NCBI GenBank assembly: GCA_033439255.1
Contig: CM065880.1
Location: forward strand, 3,100,001 to 3,164,000
Origin: Hericium rajendrae
Taxonomy: Eukaryota > Basidiomycota > Agaricomycetes > Russulales > Hericiaceae
Direction: 5' to 3'
Length of the DNA: 64,000 nt
Within the stretch, counting starts at the first letter, position 1; every line of letters begins with the position of its first letter. This document shows positions 23,600 to 34,440 of this stretch, piece by piece. The notes beneath the pieces were generated by a model. It was not told the DNA's origin, made no database searches, and worked only from the letters and a program-made list of their open reading frames with translations. Both the position numbers and the translations under genes were made by a program.

Positions 23600-24340
23600 G
23601 GGCATCAAGTGGTGTGCTGAAGTCGCACGGAAGTGCAGAACTCGTTAGAACGCCCCTCGTATGATGCAGCGTGAGGGGAGTGCGTACTGGTGCAGATGCC
23701 GTCGCCGTACTGGGGATCGGATTTGGCACCGCTGATCTGCGAGTAGATCGATCTGACCGTGTTTGGGTCACGGATGAGCTGCATCGTGCCCGTGTCGTTG
23801 CGGCCGTGCGCCTCAGCGCGGACTTGCCATTGACGGACAGCCCACCGAGCTCGACCTGCCAGTACATCTGTGAACACAATCAGCCAACAATGCCCGACAT
23901 GATGTCAGAAAGCACGTACCGCCTGCGGGACAGGAACCCAAGTCAAATCACCAGAGTAGAGGTCGCTGTTCGTGCCGCCGAGGTACAGCTCAGAGCCGCT
24001 CTCTCTGCAAACTTGAACCCGAAGACGGAGCTCGAGGTCTTGCCCTGCACCATCAGCGACTGGAAGAGCGGTTCGCCTTGTAGTCCGAGAGCGACTTGAA
24101 CGCCATGCCGAGCGGGCCGTGGGGGGCAATTGGTTACTGGAAAATCCGGTGGAGTAGGTCTTGGCCGCGCCGAGCATCTGCCCAGTACCCTGTAACATGG
24201 TGTTTAGGATGAATGCACATACCAAGTTTACGCGAAGAAGGTACAGTGAGCCCAGCAATAGTGTCAGTGTCGGTGCACTGGGTGCCGCTGACCGTAGAGC
24301 CGTCACGGTACGACAGTGAGAGGAAGAAGGGCCATCGGCT
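23600..24340 (-). pseudogene. Aspartic (pepsin-like) protease relic
   Basis: Readable blocks on the minus strand follow the A1 protease order: a flap-like SYRDGSTVSGTQCTDTDTIAG near 24330-24260, GPLGMAFKSLSDY near 24100, LYLGGTNSDLYSGDLTWVPV near 23960, a YWQVELGGLSVNGKSAL exon near 23850, and NDTGTMQLI containing the second active-site region (normally Asp-Thr-Gly-Thr) near 23790. Between GMAFKSL and LYLGG the frame is broken at least twice: a 1-nt loss near 24066 and a short gain near 24004. The first active-site half and the C-terminus are missing. The 5' end stops where the dispersed repeat at 24341 begins, so that repeat probably truncated it. The gene is non-functional. Confidence 0.7.
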
Positions 24341-24540
24341 GGCCGTGAGAAACCGGTGCGACGCGGGGAAATTCCGGCCAATGGTGCCCTCGAAAGGGCA
24401 GATACTGATTCAATAACTTTTTGCCCGTCTAATTCTAAGCAAAAGGGGCTTCATTTTGAGCATGCCCGGCCCTCAAAACGGTATCTGGGACCGAGAAACG
24501 GGGTTCCGGACGACTTTTCCCCAAACCTCTCATGTGAGCG
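24341..24540 (+). repeat. Dispersed hairpin-rich repeat, copy A
   Basis: Shares about 190 bp with copy E (52480-52770, opposite strand), including GTGAGAAACCGGTG, GCCCGTCTAATTCTAAGC, GGGCTTCATTTTGAGC and GTTCCGGACGA. Two hairpins are visible: GCCCG...GGGC across the TAAGC segment, and TTTTGAG-loop-CTCAAAA around CATGCCCGGCC. It replaces the 5' end of the aspartic protease relic on one side and lies directly upstream of the gene at 24639 on the other. Confidence 0.8.
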
Positions 24541-24638
24541 CGTTTGAAGTTCAACTTCGAACGACGCGACGCGACGGAACGACGCTCACGCTTCCTCTCT
24601 TGTCTCCACTTCGTCACCTCTGTTCTTTAGCCCTTCCC

Positions 24639-27091
24639 ATGCCTGAGATACGAGAGGCTTGGTGCAGTGGACTCTACCTCAAGCACATCTTCGAGACTAA
24701 TCCCAGTTCATCTTGGGATTTACATGATATATGGTACGATGCTACTGACAAAGAGCAGCCCAAAGCTCCCAAAGCATCCCGCCTCCGGCAAGGCCTTGTT
24801 GATCGAGTACCTCCCTGGTGTCTTGTCCGACGTGGTTCCAAGAGTGCCCAGACTACCATCTGGCCTCCAACACGTCATACTTCCAAGAAATCCAACCGCA
24901 CAGGCTCTGAGATGCTGCATGGATTGACTCTCCAGAAAGTCATTCCCACCTGCAGAACTGTGCAGCTGGACCTAGGAGAGCTTTGCCTTCAGGTTTGTCT
25001 TGATCTCTTTTTGATTTAACATGCTGAATTATATTTGATCATGTAGGTGCAGTATCTCACCCACACATCGATCCAGGTGTATAGCCGAGCGACCTGGCAG
25101 AACTCGATTTGTAAGAATCCGAAGTCGGTGAGACTTTATTCCTCACTCGTTCACCCACTTGGCACTAATCTTCACAAACAGATTCGCACATTTCGTGTTG
25201 GCATGGCGCTCGAGTTCCAGGATTTCGTTGTCGCTTTCATTAGCCGTGATCAAGTCTTTCAGGTAGGATTTTATTTTGTAACTATCTTATTCCTGCTAAT
25301 TCAGTTTTGGATTAGCCACAATGGGCAAGAACCATTGCTGAGTTGCCGGTACAGCACATTGACATCCTCGAGGACTTTGTAGCATTTCAACAAAGCGTCG
25401 TGGACTGGATGAACTCACGGCGTTATCAGGGTGGGATGAAGAGGAAGTTGTCCTCTCGGTCTGTTCAACTGCGCACAGAGCTCTTGTGCCATACTCTGCG
25501 ATCTTTTCGGCTGATCTGGGGTGGCGTTGGTGTCTATGTCACCTCTGAGCTCATGTCAGCTGCTGGTATATAATACAACATTCTATTTTTGCTGGCCCCC
25601 GTTTTAACCTGTTGTTTTATACCAGGCCTTCCTCCATCTATAACCGAACAGGAAGTGTTCGATAATCCGTCACGCTGTGCCCGCTTATGCGAGGCTCTGT
25701 ATGTATATGCACGCACAACACATGACGATATATGGTACATATCTATATTTATATCTGGAGACTTTTTCTCTTAATTCTCTGACAACTTCATAGGCCGAAG
25801 GTCGTAAAGCCCTGCATTCATGATGGCATCATTGCTCCGACCGATCGTCAGCGTGAAGATTATACTCGCTGGCTTTTGGTCTATGGAAAAGCCTCATCCT
25901 TTGTCTCGTGTCGGCTTGCAGCACTGGTTGATGCATTCCAGGTCAGTTATTATGCTCGAACCCTCTCCTCCTTATATTATTGATGTGAATCCTATGCATA
26001 GGCTCACATCGATGCAGGTACTCCTGAGTTGGCGTATGATGCATTTGAGCCAACATATCTCCACCGTGGGCTCTCACTGCACGGCCACCTTGGGGAGTTG
26101 ATATTCGGCAAGAAAATCTGGCAAGATCACATTGCATTGGAAGGCCTTGATGTTGGTGCAGCTTCAGCGCACAAGAGCCCTTTGTACAAGTATTATGAAG
26201 AACAAGGTGTGTTCTATCATTGTCATGCCTTTCTCATTGCCTAGAATGTCTTGATTAGGACTCTTAGACCAACCTACACATCTCTCACCGCATGCCTATC
26301 AGTCCATATATCTCTCTGACAATGAGCTGCGTGCCAAAACAAGGCCTACCTTCTTGTACAAAGTCGAGAAGGTCATCTGGTCCCTACTCCCCATTTCTGA
26401 TCCAGAAGAGTATGTCTGTTCACATCAAATTCTCAGATGATTTGAGTCTTATAATTCAACAGCCCATGCTTCGAGCAATACGTTGGTGATGCCAAAAGGC
26501 ATTTGACGTTTCGCTACAAGATCTGGCATACACGTGATGTGGTCGTTGGTCCACTGGAATATTGTGCCAATGGGATCCGTGTGCGAAAGCTTAGAGGCAG
26601 AGGTGCTATGTAAGATCTATTTTTTTTTTTTTGAGTTCGACCTTCATGCAACCCAATAATTTTTCAGTACTCTCAGTTCACAAGGTGATCCCAATCTCGA
26701 TATTCCACGCTTCTATGTAGAGCGCGGAATCCGTACACGAGCACGCAAGGTACACAATCCAAAGGGAAAGCACAGCACGTCCCTTGATTCCTCCATCAAG
26801 CGTGAGGTCAAGCAGATTATGCAGGCCTCTGCAGACCTCCGCCAGCCTTCTTCCTCTTCCAGCGATGCTTATCCTCATCCGCGCCCTCCCCTTTCTGCCT
26901 CTACACCAAACACAGAGGCAAGCATGCAGCCAGCATCTGCAAAACCAGCAATACCTCGGAAAAGGCGTCGCAATGTTGATTCTTTGATATCCTCTCAGAG
27001 TGGTGTACGTGTTCCATCTCCGGTAAAGCGTACTAGACGGTCTACAGGAAGCTGCATGAAAGGTCACCCTGTAGATTCATATCTTCTATAG
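24639..27091 (+). CDS. Intact ten-exon gene of unrecognised family
   Basis: Ten exons can be joined with every splice in phase, starting 24639-24992 and ending with the stop at 27091, for about 640 residues. Clear internal blocks include WIWGG-like RSFRLIWGGVGVYVTSEL, DNPSRCARLCEALYVYART, EDYTRWLLVYGKASSFVSCR, YLHRGLSLHGHLGELIFGKK and LTFRYKIWHTRDVVVGPLEY. The C-terminal 120 residues are basic and disordered (RKRRRN, VKRTRR), suggesting a nuclear or DNA-binding tail. I know no domain that matches. The start is uncertain: an acceptor-like CTTTAG lies 8 bp upstream, so a further 5' exon is possible. It lies among transposon relics and next to repeat copy A, so it may be element cargo, but it shows no decay itself. 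Confidence 0.72.
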
Positions 27092-27544
27092 TGTTAATTA
27101 TACTTGCCAATTTTAAATAGTGGAGAGTTTTTTGTGGACTGAGATGAGCCAGGATCAAGTGTGCATGCAAGATTATTATCTCGTGCACCTTTCAGGATCC
27201 AATCACACTGAGTGATATAAATGTCATAAAATTTGTAGTACAGTGATGTGAATTTCACATTTCATGCACTCTTTAGGTGAATACTGAGTTCACTTGCTTG
27301 TGAATCTAAGGTGAATTTCACTTGGGTGTCACTGCATAGTGATCGAGCTGAGACACCTCAGAAAATTTGCCCAATTTTGATGTGATTTTCTCAATACAGT
27401 ACAGATATTAGGAAGAGCCGTCAAGCCCTTGTGATTGGGTCAGAACATATGAGCATATGCTGATTGTTAGATACAAGAGATGCATCAAGAAAGGGATAAT
27501 GAAACAAAGTCAAACCAAAACCATGCAACCGTAAGAGAAAACTA
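27092..27544. other. AT-rich flank, no gene
   Basis: The stretch contains repeated short motifs such as GTGAATTTCAC but no coding frame, RNA gene or known repeat family. Confidence 0.4.
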
Positions 27545-28660
27545 AACCTCATCCATAGCCATGTTCATCAACAGTCCTGCTTTTCCTTTACCCTTGCCTT
27601 GTGATGTGAGCACAGTGGAGGCCATTCCCGACTTGGGCTTGTGAGGGCCCGTCTGGTGAGAACAAATCTAGGAGAAGTCCTGGTGATGCTTGTAAAAACT
27701 TTACTCCGAAGAGTTGGCCCAATGTGTGCCATGGCAATTGGCACAGGTAGGTGGGTGAGGGCAGGTCACGTTCCCTGGGCTAGAGCAGCAGGGAGCCTTG
27801 GATGTGTGATTCCGCTCATCGTGGAGGCTGCTACACTGAGCACAGCACTTGTAGATTGACCAGCAGTGGTTGGCATGATGACCCTACTTCTGGCACATGG
27901 TGCAGCATGGGACTGTGTAATCCTTCACAGAGCAGGTGGTCTGTGCCCAGCAGGACTTGCTATGCAGAAGTATGGAGTGCTTGAGGACGTCCTGAAGAAC
28001 AGAGCCCTGAGCATTGTCTGCAAAATTGACATAGAGCACACCGAAGCTCCGAGCTAACTTGGGGGTGTGGATGCGTGGAAGGGAGGTGATATTGATGCTC
28101 GCCCAGTGAGGGTCCTTGTGGAGGTCCTGGAGGAGAGCATCAGAGGTGACTGAGGAGCCGTCGCAGTTCTGAAGAGGGATGCAACAGAAGAAGATTGTGT
28201 TCCAAAATTGGAACCGAACAGCAGGAGCATGCATAGTCACAGCATTGGAAGGAGAGGTGAAGTAATGAAGAACAAACTCCCTGAACATGGTGTCGAGAGA
28301 TGGAGAGGGCTGTTTGTTGAAGTGGACCCTGAAGGAGGATGGTGGCATCCAGCAGATGAACTCGACAAGGAGTCCATCAGCATCAGCAGCTGGGGGAGGG
28401 TGAGCGGTCAACCAATCCTGGAACATTTAGCACAGTGTGCTGTCATTTGAGATGGTAGATAGGTTGAGAGAGGCACCACTGAGGGTGACTGTGATGGTAT
28501 TCATCTGACCAGTTGGTGCATGCTTGACCTTGGGCTGGGTGGGATGGGAGGACTGCTCTGGTCCAGGAGGGCTGGGTTCATGATACAGGGGGCCCATGTC
28601 ATGGGCAATCTGAATCAGCTGGGTGGCTGGCGCTGTGAGGAAGGCAGCAATGAGGGCAGT
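27545..28660 (-). pseudogene. LINE ORF1 (gag)-like zinc-knuckle relic
   Basis: The minus-strand frame 28426-27545 encodes a protein with cysteine/histidine knuckles at its C-terminus: CCTMCQKWGHHANHC, then CAQCSSLHDERNHTSKAPCC, then CANCHGTHWANSSEC. Serial knuckles of this spacing are typical of ORF1 of Tad/I-group non-LTR retrotransposons in fungi. Upstream of 28426 the same reading direction contains related text (ALIAAFLTAP, MNTITVTLSGASLNLS) interrupted by a stop just before 28426. No reverse transcriptase of this element lies nearby. It is a truncated, inactive copy. Confidence 0.6.
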
Positions 28661-28699
28661 GACACGTGCAAAAGGGTCAGGCCAAGAGGAGGTGGGTGA

Positions 28700-29300
28700 G
28701 ATGCATCATGCATGAGCCCGCAGCAACACAACGATGTCCCTCACATGCCTCATGCCTCCGGTGCCAGCATGCAAGCCTGCTGCATCATGCATGGGTCTGC
28801 CTTGTCATGCATGGGTCTACTGTGTCATGCATGGCCTCTGCACCTTGTGAGGGCCTCCTACACAGGCCCCATGCCTCATGTGCACATGCTCATCAATGCA
28901 TCATATATGGGCCCAGCACCCCCTGCAAGGAACTCCTCTCAGTAACAGATACCTGGGCCGTTTGGAGAGTAAGACGTATGAGGGTTGTGGATGATCTCAG
29001 GCCCGATTGGGGGGAGGAGCCGGCCAGCCCTGATCCCGATTCCACTTATGGATCTGGGTGCATCACCATGGTCGTGCCACATCATTGGTGCATCAGAGAA
29101 GGAAGAGAGAAGCAGAGGCTTACCTGAGATGGGGCAGAGGCAAAGGATCGGCTCAAGCCACAAACAAGCCTAGGATGCATGTGCACTATGCAGAGTATGC
29201 TTGGCAATGTGCATGCAGTCCGTGGTATGCATAGACATGTGCATGCAGTCTGAACCATATTGAAGCGAGGACATATAGTTTGAAGTTCATGCACACATGT
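28700..29300. repeat. CATGCATG-rich low-complexity stretch
   Basis: Dense repeats of GCATCATGCATGGG-like words at 28700-28900 and ATGTGCATGCAGTC-like words at 29170-29260. No coding frame stands out. Similar CATG-rich runs occur at 33930-34440 and 51250-51480. Confidence 0.6.
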
Positions 29301-29479
29301 GGTTGTATGTGCAAAGTATGGAGAATGTTTAATATATACAGTTCTTCACAATTGCTTGAGAACAAATCAACAATATAAAACACATGACTTTAGCAAAGTT
29401 CTCAAAGCTTGATTATATGTTGATGAGCCTCCAGGTGTATATGTTGAGATGTATAAAAATGCAGGTGTCAAACTAGTAT

Positions 29480-29886
29480 ACCATTCATTTTGAGAAGAAC
29501 TACTCTTTATTGGTTTGGTACAACTGATAATTATGATACTGCATATTTTGAGAGATTACACATTGACTTAGCAAAAAATGTCTATCCAGCTTCAAATAAG
29601 AAAGATGAATACCCTCAGATGATACAGTGATTGGCTTGAAAAGATAATGTTCAAAATTATGATCTTTATATCAAATAGTGTAAACCTGAATATTTGAATG
29701 TAGCAAGTGAACTATCAGAAGTACCTCATCAATATCATATAAATATGACAAAATATCCAAGTGCCAAAGCTGTTTTTTTTGTGAAACTAGTTCAGAATTA
29801 TGGTGCTATTGATTTTTGAGCTGCTGTTGTTAAGTTTATCATCTTTTTTCTTCATCCAGAATCTAGTGCTGCCGAATTCGAGAAGA
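29480..29886 (+). mobile_element. Plavaka (CACTA-like) transposase relic, left part
   Basis: Plus-strand translation reads TTLYWFGTTDNYDTAYFERL followed by HIDLAKNVYPASNKKDEYPQM, then HINMTKYPSAKAV and YGAIDF. These match the order of a conserved block of Agaricomycete Plavaka transposases. Several stops interrupt it (for example after YPQMIQ), so it is dead. The relic ends abruptly at 29886 where the inverted-arm element begins and resumes after 40289. Confidence 0.72.
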
Positions 29887-30505
29887 TACTGTACAATTAC
29901 AGTCGTAAGCTTAGTGGGTTCGAGCTGTGACCAAATATTTGACAGGCTCAAACAAGCCTTTAGGCTCATCACATGAAACAGTCACTTAGTGCATTAAGGT
30001 AATGCCAGGTGAACCTGACAAAGTGCCATTGTTGATTGGCCATCCTGCACTGGCCCGTCTGTTACAATGTAGCAGTCATCCAATGACAGGCCTGCCCTTC
30101 CTATGTACCAATGGGTCATTGTCTGGCCTCTAGTCATTTAATCTGTAGTGTCCATTCATCATTGACCCGCCTGTCCTCTGACGTCCATTGGATCATTGGC
30201 TGGCCCACTTGATCCCACGGGATATCAGTTGCTTGGCCCGTCCTCTACCGTCCATTGGGTCATTGGCTGGCCCATCCCCTTATAATGTCTACTGGTCATT
30301 CATCATTGACGGGCCCATCCTCTGATGTCCCATGGGTCATTGGCTGGCCTGCTCGATCTCGCAGGTTGTCAATTGCTCGGCCGATCCTCTACCATTCATT
30401 GGATCATTGACAGGCCTGTCCTCTTACAATTTCTACTGGTCATTGGGTCATTGACTGGCCCATCCTCTTACAATACCACTGCATATTCATCATTGACTGG
30501 CCCGT
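29887..30505 (+). repeat. Left inverted arm
   Basis: Reverse complement of much of 39349-40289, with matching order of tip, subterminal and tandem units. It is cut at 30505 by the gypsy LTR: the text ...GACTGGCCCGT stops, while the right arm continues past the matching point. Confidence 0.85.
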
Positions 30506-30913
30506 TGTCAAAACTTGGTCGTAGACAGCAGAGAACCACCCAAGTCACCAGCGATGATGGGAGCGAGAGAGCACAGAGCGACTAGCAGCGCAGTGACCTG
30601 TATTGGAGGTACAGTACGGTACAGACGAAATGGACAATCTAGGGAAATAGGCGAGCGACAGGGAGCCTATAAGTACTGGGATGACAATGGGAAAAGAACA
30701 ATGAACACCATAACGGGTCGAACAATAGAGTGAGAACAATGGTGGCCAAAAGGAGAACAATAGGATGTCCCAAAGGAGAACAAGGGCATGGGTGAAGGAT
30801 AGCCCCAGGTCATGTGAGGAAGTGAACATGTGATGGGGCTGCTGGAGCACATGACCGACGTGATGCCTTGATGGCAGAGAAGAAGGCGGAGAGAAATGGA
30901 GCGATCCGTGACA
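30506..30913 (-). repeat. Ty3/gypsy 3' LTR (408 bp)
   Basis: Read on the minus strand it begins TGTCACGGATC and ends GTTTTGACA, so it has the TG...CA ends within a perfect TGTCA/TGACA inverted tip. It directly follows a purine-rich tract and the integrase region, as a 3' LTR should. It interrupts the left inverted arm. No second LTR is visible in the window. Confidence 0.8.
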
Positions 30914-30926
30914 TCACCCCCTCTCT
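30914..30926 (-). other. Polypurine tract of the gypsy element
   Basis: On the minus strand, AGAGAGGGGGTGA abuts the start of the LTR. This is the expected primer site for plus-strand DNA synthesis. Confidence 0.7.
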
Positions 30927-31079
30927 AAGACGCACTTTCGCCTGGAGTGCGTGATGAGCATGGACGGGGTCGAGGTAGATGAGTCCACGAAGATTGGAAG
31001 CCTTGAGTGCATGCAGATGGCGGGTGTAGAAGTCGGTGATTGCACCATGGGCATTGGAAAGGGAGGTACATGAAAGCCA

Positions 31080-32660
31080 CTAATTTTCTGAATCAGGGTA
31101 GCCTGCCCATTTGACGAGATATTCAATGCCACGTTTGTTCCGGGTGAGACGAGCATCGAGGACAGACTCAACTTCATATTCTTCCTCGCCCTCCACAAGG
31201 TCAGGTGGTGGTGCAGGGAAGTTGGGTCCATGAGCATCGGTTTCCTTGTAAGGGGACAACAGGGACGTGTGGAACACTGGGTGAATACGCCAGGTGGGCG
31301 GCAGCTTCAGTCGATAAGAGACTGGGCCCAGGACGTCAGTGATTTCGAAAGGTCCCAGGCGTCGATCAGCAAGCTTAGCTTTGGGCCGCGTGGTTTTGAT
31401 GTTCTTACCATCGAGCCAGACCTTGTCACCAACCTGGAAGTGGATGGTGTCGTGCATATGGTCCTGGTTGTTGCGCTTCATGAGGTCGGCAGCTGTTTGA
31501 AGGCTGGCCTGGACCTCAGTGCGAAGCTGTTCAAGATGACGGAAACGGTCCTCGACAGCGGGTGTAGACGACGTGGGGTTGACAGTGGGGATGGCAGTGG
31601 GAATATAGCCGAGGAGCATTTCAAATGGAGCTCGGTTAGTGGCACTGTGGATACGGTGGTTGTGCGAGAACTCAGCGTAAGGGAGCCATTGGACCCAATC
31701 ATCCTGATGGTAGTTGCAGAAGGTGCGAAGGAACTGCTCGAGTTCTTGATTGACGCGTTCTGACTCGCCGTCGGTCTGTGGATGATAGGCGGTGCTGAGG
31801 GAGGACTTGATACCCAGTTTGTCAAAGACGCCACGCATGACTTTGCCTGCATACTGTGGGCCACGATCAGAGATGAGGCGTTCCCAGAGGCCATAGTTCC
31901 GATAAATCCTGTCAAAAAGGATGTCGACTGTGCCATCACTGGTAATGGTTTCTTTACAAGGAGTGAAGGAGACGTGCTTTGTAAAACGGTCGACGACCAC
32001 ATTGATGGAGTCATAGCCTTGGCATTCTGGGAGTTTGACCATGAAGTCCGAGGTAATGTCTTGGAAAGGACGGGTAGGGATGGCATTGGGAATTGTTTCA
32101 ACGTGAGGGCGGACATACCGGGCCACCAGTAGTTGTGACTGAGGAGCTCGTAGGTCTTGTAGCGTCCTGGGTGACCAGCCATGGGGGTGTCATGATGTAG
32201 CTTGACGATGTCCCGACGAAGGTCCTTGTCAGCAGGGATGTAGACCTTGCCACGAAAGAGGATGAGGCCATCCTCGTAGTTCCATTCTTGAAGGTTCTTG
32301 ACGAGGGAGCGAGGACCATTGTTCAGGATCACATCAAGGGCTTGAACAACCTCAATGTCCTTGGTCTTGGCATTGCGAATGCGTTGGCGAAGATCAGCAT
32401 TGCCAATGGACTTGACAGCAGCTGGACGTGTAGCACGGATCTGGAAGTACTTGGGGTCGAGGAGGACACGATCTGAGTTGTTGTCGTCCACCCCCTCTCT
32501 ATGGTCAGGTCGTCTCGACATGGCGTCTGGCTGGTGATGAATACCAGGCTTGTGGATCAAGGTGAAGTCGAAACGAGTGAGGAAGAGAGCCCAGCGAGCC
32601 TGACGACGACTCAGCTTTTGGGCAGACTTGAAGTATTCCAGGTCGTCGAGTGTAGGACTC
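31080..32660 (-). pseudogene. Ty3/gypsy chromovirus pol fragment: RNase H tail, integrase, chromodomain
   Basis: From 5' to 3' on the minus strand: an RNase H C-terminal end (KLSRRQARWALFLTRFDFTL, PDAMSRRPD), an integrase N-terminal segment (DTPMAGHPGRYKTYELL, WWPGMS), then in a different frame the integrase core with DITSDF, ISDRGPQYAGK and YHPQTDGESERVNQELE, and a chromodomain end (EEEYEVESVLDARLTRNKRG, IEYLVKWAGYPDSEN). Between WWPGMS and the core the zinc-binding cysteines are missing and the frame shifts near 32100, so the copy has an internal deletion. The 5' side breaks off near 32660 in the RNase H; gag, protease and reverse transcriptase are absent here. A chromodomain places it among fungal chromoviruses. 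Confidence 0.88.
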
Positions 32661-32879
32661 GCGCGGCTGGCAGTTTCGAGTCCAACAAATCAAATAAAAT
32701 CTTTTAAAATACGAGAAAAATGGAACACACATAAATTCATTAGTTATACAAGATAAATGAGCTAGATAAGTATCTACTATACTGTATGTCCTTCAGCAAT
32801 CAACCTAACTTACTGAAATCTAACTTAGTAGCCTCTGCCGCGGCATCCGGCAACCATCGGCCAGCCACAATTCGGGCTC

Positions 32880-33060
32880 CGACGTGCTCACATATATAAG
32901 GCGTGCGCGATGCACATCCTCTCTCTCTTCCCTACCACTACCATCTCCCGTCTTTCGTCGTTCTCTTCCCTCTCTCTCTTTAACTTTCTTTGTTTAGTAA
33001 GTTCCTATGTTGTTGTATTGTTAACTTATACTTTTGCTTATGTATTATCTTTGTAGACTT
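32880..33060 (+). promoter_or_regulatory. TATA plus pyrimidine-rich initiator, promoter-like
   Basis: TATATAAG at 32893-32900 is followed by a long CT-rich stretch (CTCTCTCTTCCCT, TCTTCCCTCTCTCTC) near 32930-32985 and then AT-rich DNA. This is the layout of a basidiomycete core promoter or a retroelement LTR promoter. No gene that it would drive was identified. Confidence 0.35.
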
Positions 33061-33930
33061 AATATTTTCGCTTTTTTTCCTCTTTGGTAAGTCTTACTTA
33101 CTGTGCTCTTTCTTTCTATGTTTACTTACAATCAGTTGTTGACTTGAAGGTTTCATTTTCGCTTTTTATTGTCTTTGAGATAAGTCTTGTGTTTATTTTT
33201 ATTTTTATTTGATATAGTTTGACTTAACACTTGTAAATATATATAAGCTTGTTAACTTTTTAGTATAATGTAATACTCTTTCATGTATTAATCTATCTGA
33301 TGAATCATAATGTCTTTGAAAATTTCGATGTTTTTGTTGATTTGAAACTTGTGTGAAAATTTGTTTGTGGTCTAATTATAGATTAGATAATATGAATAGC
33401 TTTCATTGCTTTTATAGATCTGTGAAGTCTATCTTATGAACATAGCTTATATAGATATGTCAAGTCTATCTTATGGACATAGCTTATATCAGTGACATAA
33501 CATTCATAGCTTCTATAGCTACATGTCTTATGATAGCTGCATAGTTAGCTATGATAGCTATGATAGCACTTCATAGTATCCCTCTTGAGCTCTATAGCAC
33601 TATATAGCATCTCTCCTTAGCTATATAGGCTATGGAGTAAAGGGCAATGCTATGGCCCTAGGAACTCTATATAACTCTGATAGGACTATATAGTACCTCT
33701 ACATTTTCCTGATGATCATCAGGTACAACAGCCTCATCATCATACTGAACATCATCAGGTAAAGGAGGCTCCCAAGCCTCTTCATCAAAGTCATCCAGTT
33801 CTTCATCAGTTTCTTCTTTAGCATCAATATTATAAGTATATGCTGGTTCATCATCATAATCTCTCACTTGATACTGATCATTGCCATCATCTGCATTACA
33901 GCAGCATTAAAAACAACAGAGGTCAAAGGC
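33061..33930. repeat. AT-rich spacer with ATAGCTATAG-type short repeats
   Basis: Words such as TATAGCT, CATAGC and CTATGATAG recur densely at 33410-33660; a similar block occurs at 35460-35600. A 66-codon acidic minus frame at 33667-33867 has no stop but also no homology that I recognise. No gene is called. Confidence 0.45.
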
Positions 33931-34440
33931 ATCATATAAAGAGCAGATAGGTAAGGCACAGAGCCAAGTATAGTAGACAAATGCATGGGCACAAGCAATT
34001 GACAGCAATTTGTGGAAGATTCAGAATTAGAGGATATATGCATGTGCATGTGAGCATGGCATATATGCAGCCATGAGAGCAAGGCAAAAATATGCACAGG
34101 ACATGTACGAGTAGGCAGGCAGAATTAGACCAGGCTAGGCATAGTGCAAGCACAGAGCATGATATCCATGAGCATGAGAGCATTAGTGGTGGAAGTGAGT
34201 GAGCACAGGCAGAGTGCAAGCAGGTGTGGCCATGCATGAACAAATGTAGACATAGGTAGGCATGGCATATATATGGCCATACATGCGTGGTGTACACACA
34301 AACGAGAGAACAGGCATGTCGCAAGCATCAGACATGTCATTCATAAATATGAGGGCATGGCATAAGTCCACCATAGGAGTGGGTGTGGGGTGAGCATGAG
34401 ACATGGGCACAACATATACACAGCAAGCAAGCATGCAGAT
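33930..34440. repeat. CATG/ATGCA-rich low-complexity stretch
   Basis: Dense AGCATG, GGCATGGCATATAT and CATGAGC words give several overlapping minus-strand frames rich in His, Met, Cys and Leu, which are a composition artefact. Comparable runs are at 28700-29300. Confidence 0.5.

Noticed and set aside
30325-30585. 86-codon frame (and its near-identical inverted twin at 39490-39684) as a duplicated gene
   Set aside because: Both lie in tandem-repeat arms and match because the arms are inverted copies, not because of coding selection.
33667-33867. Acidic 66-codon minus frame as a gene
   Set aside because: It lies in AT-rich repeat DNA built of short GATGAT/CATCAT-type words; no homology, start context or introns.
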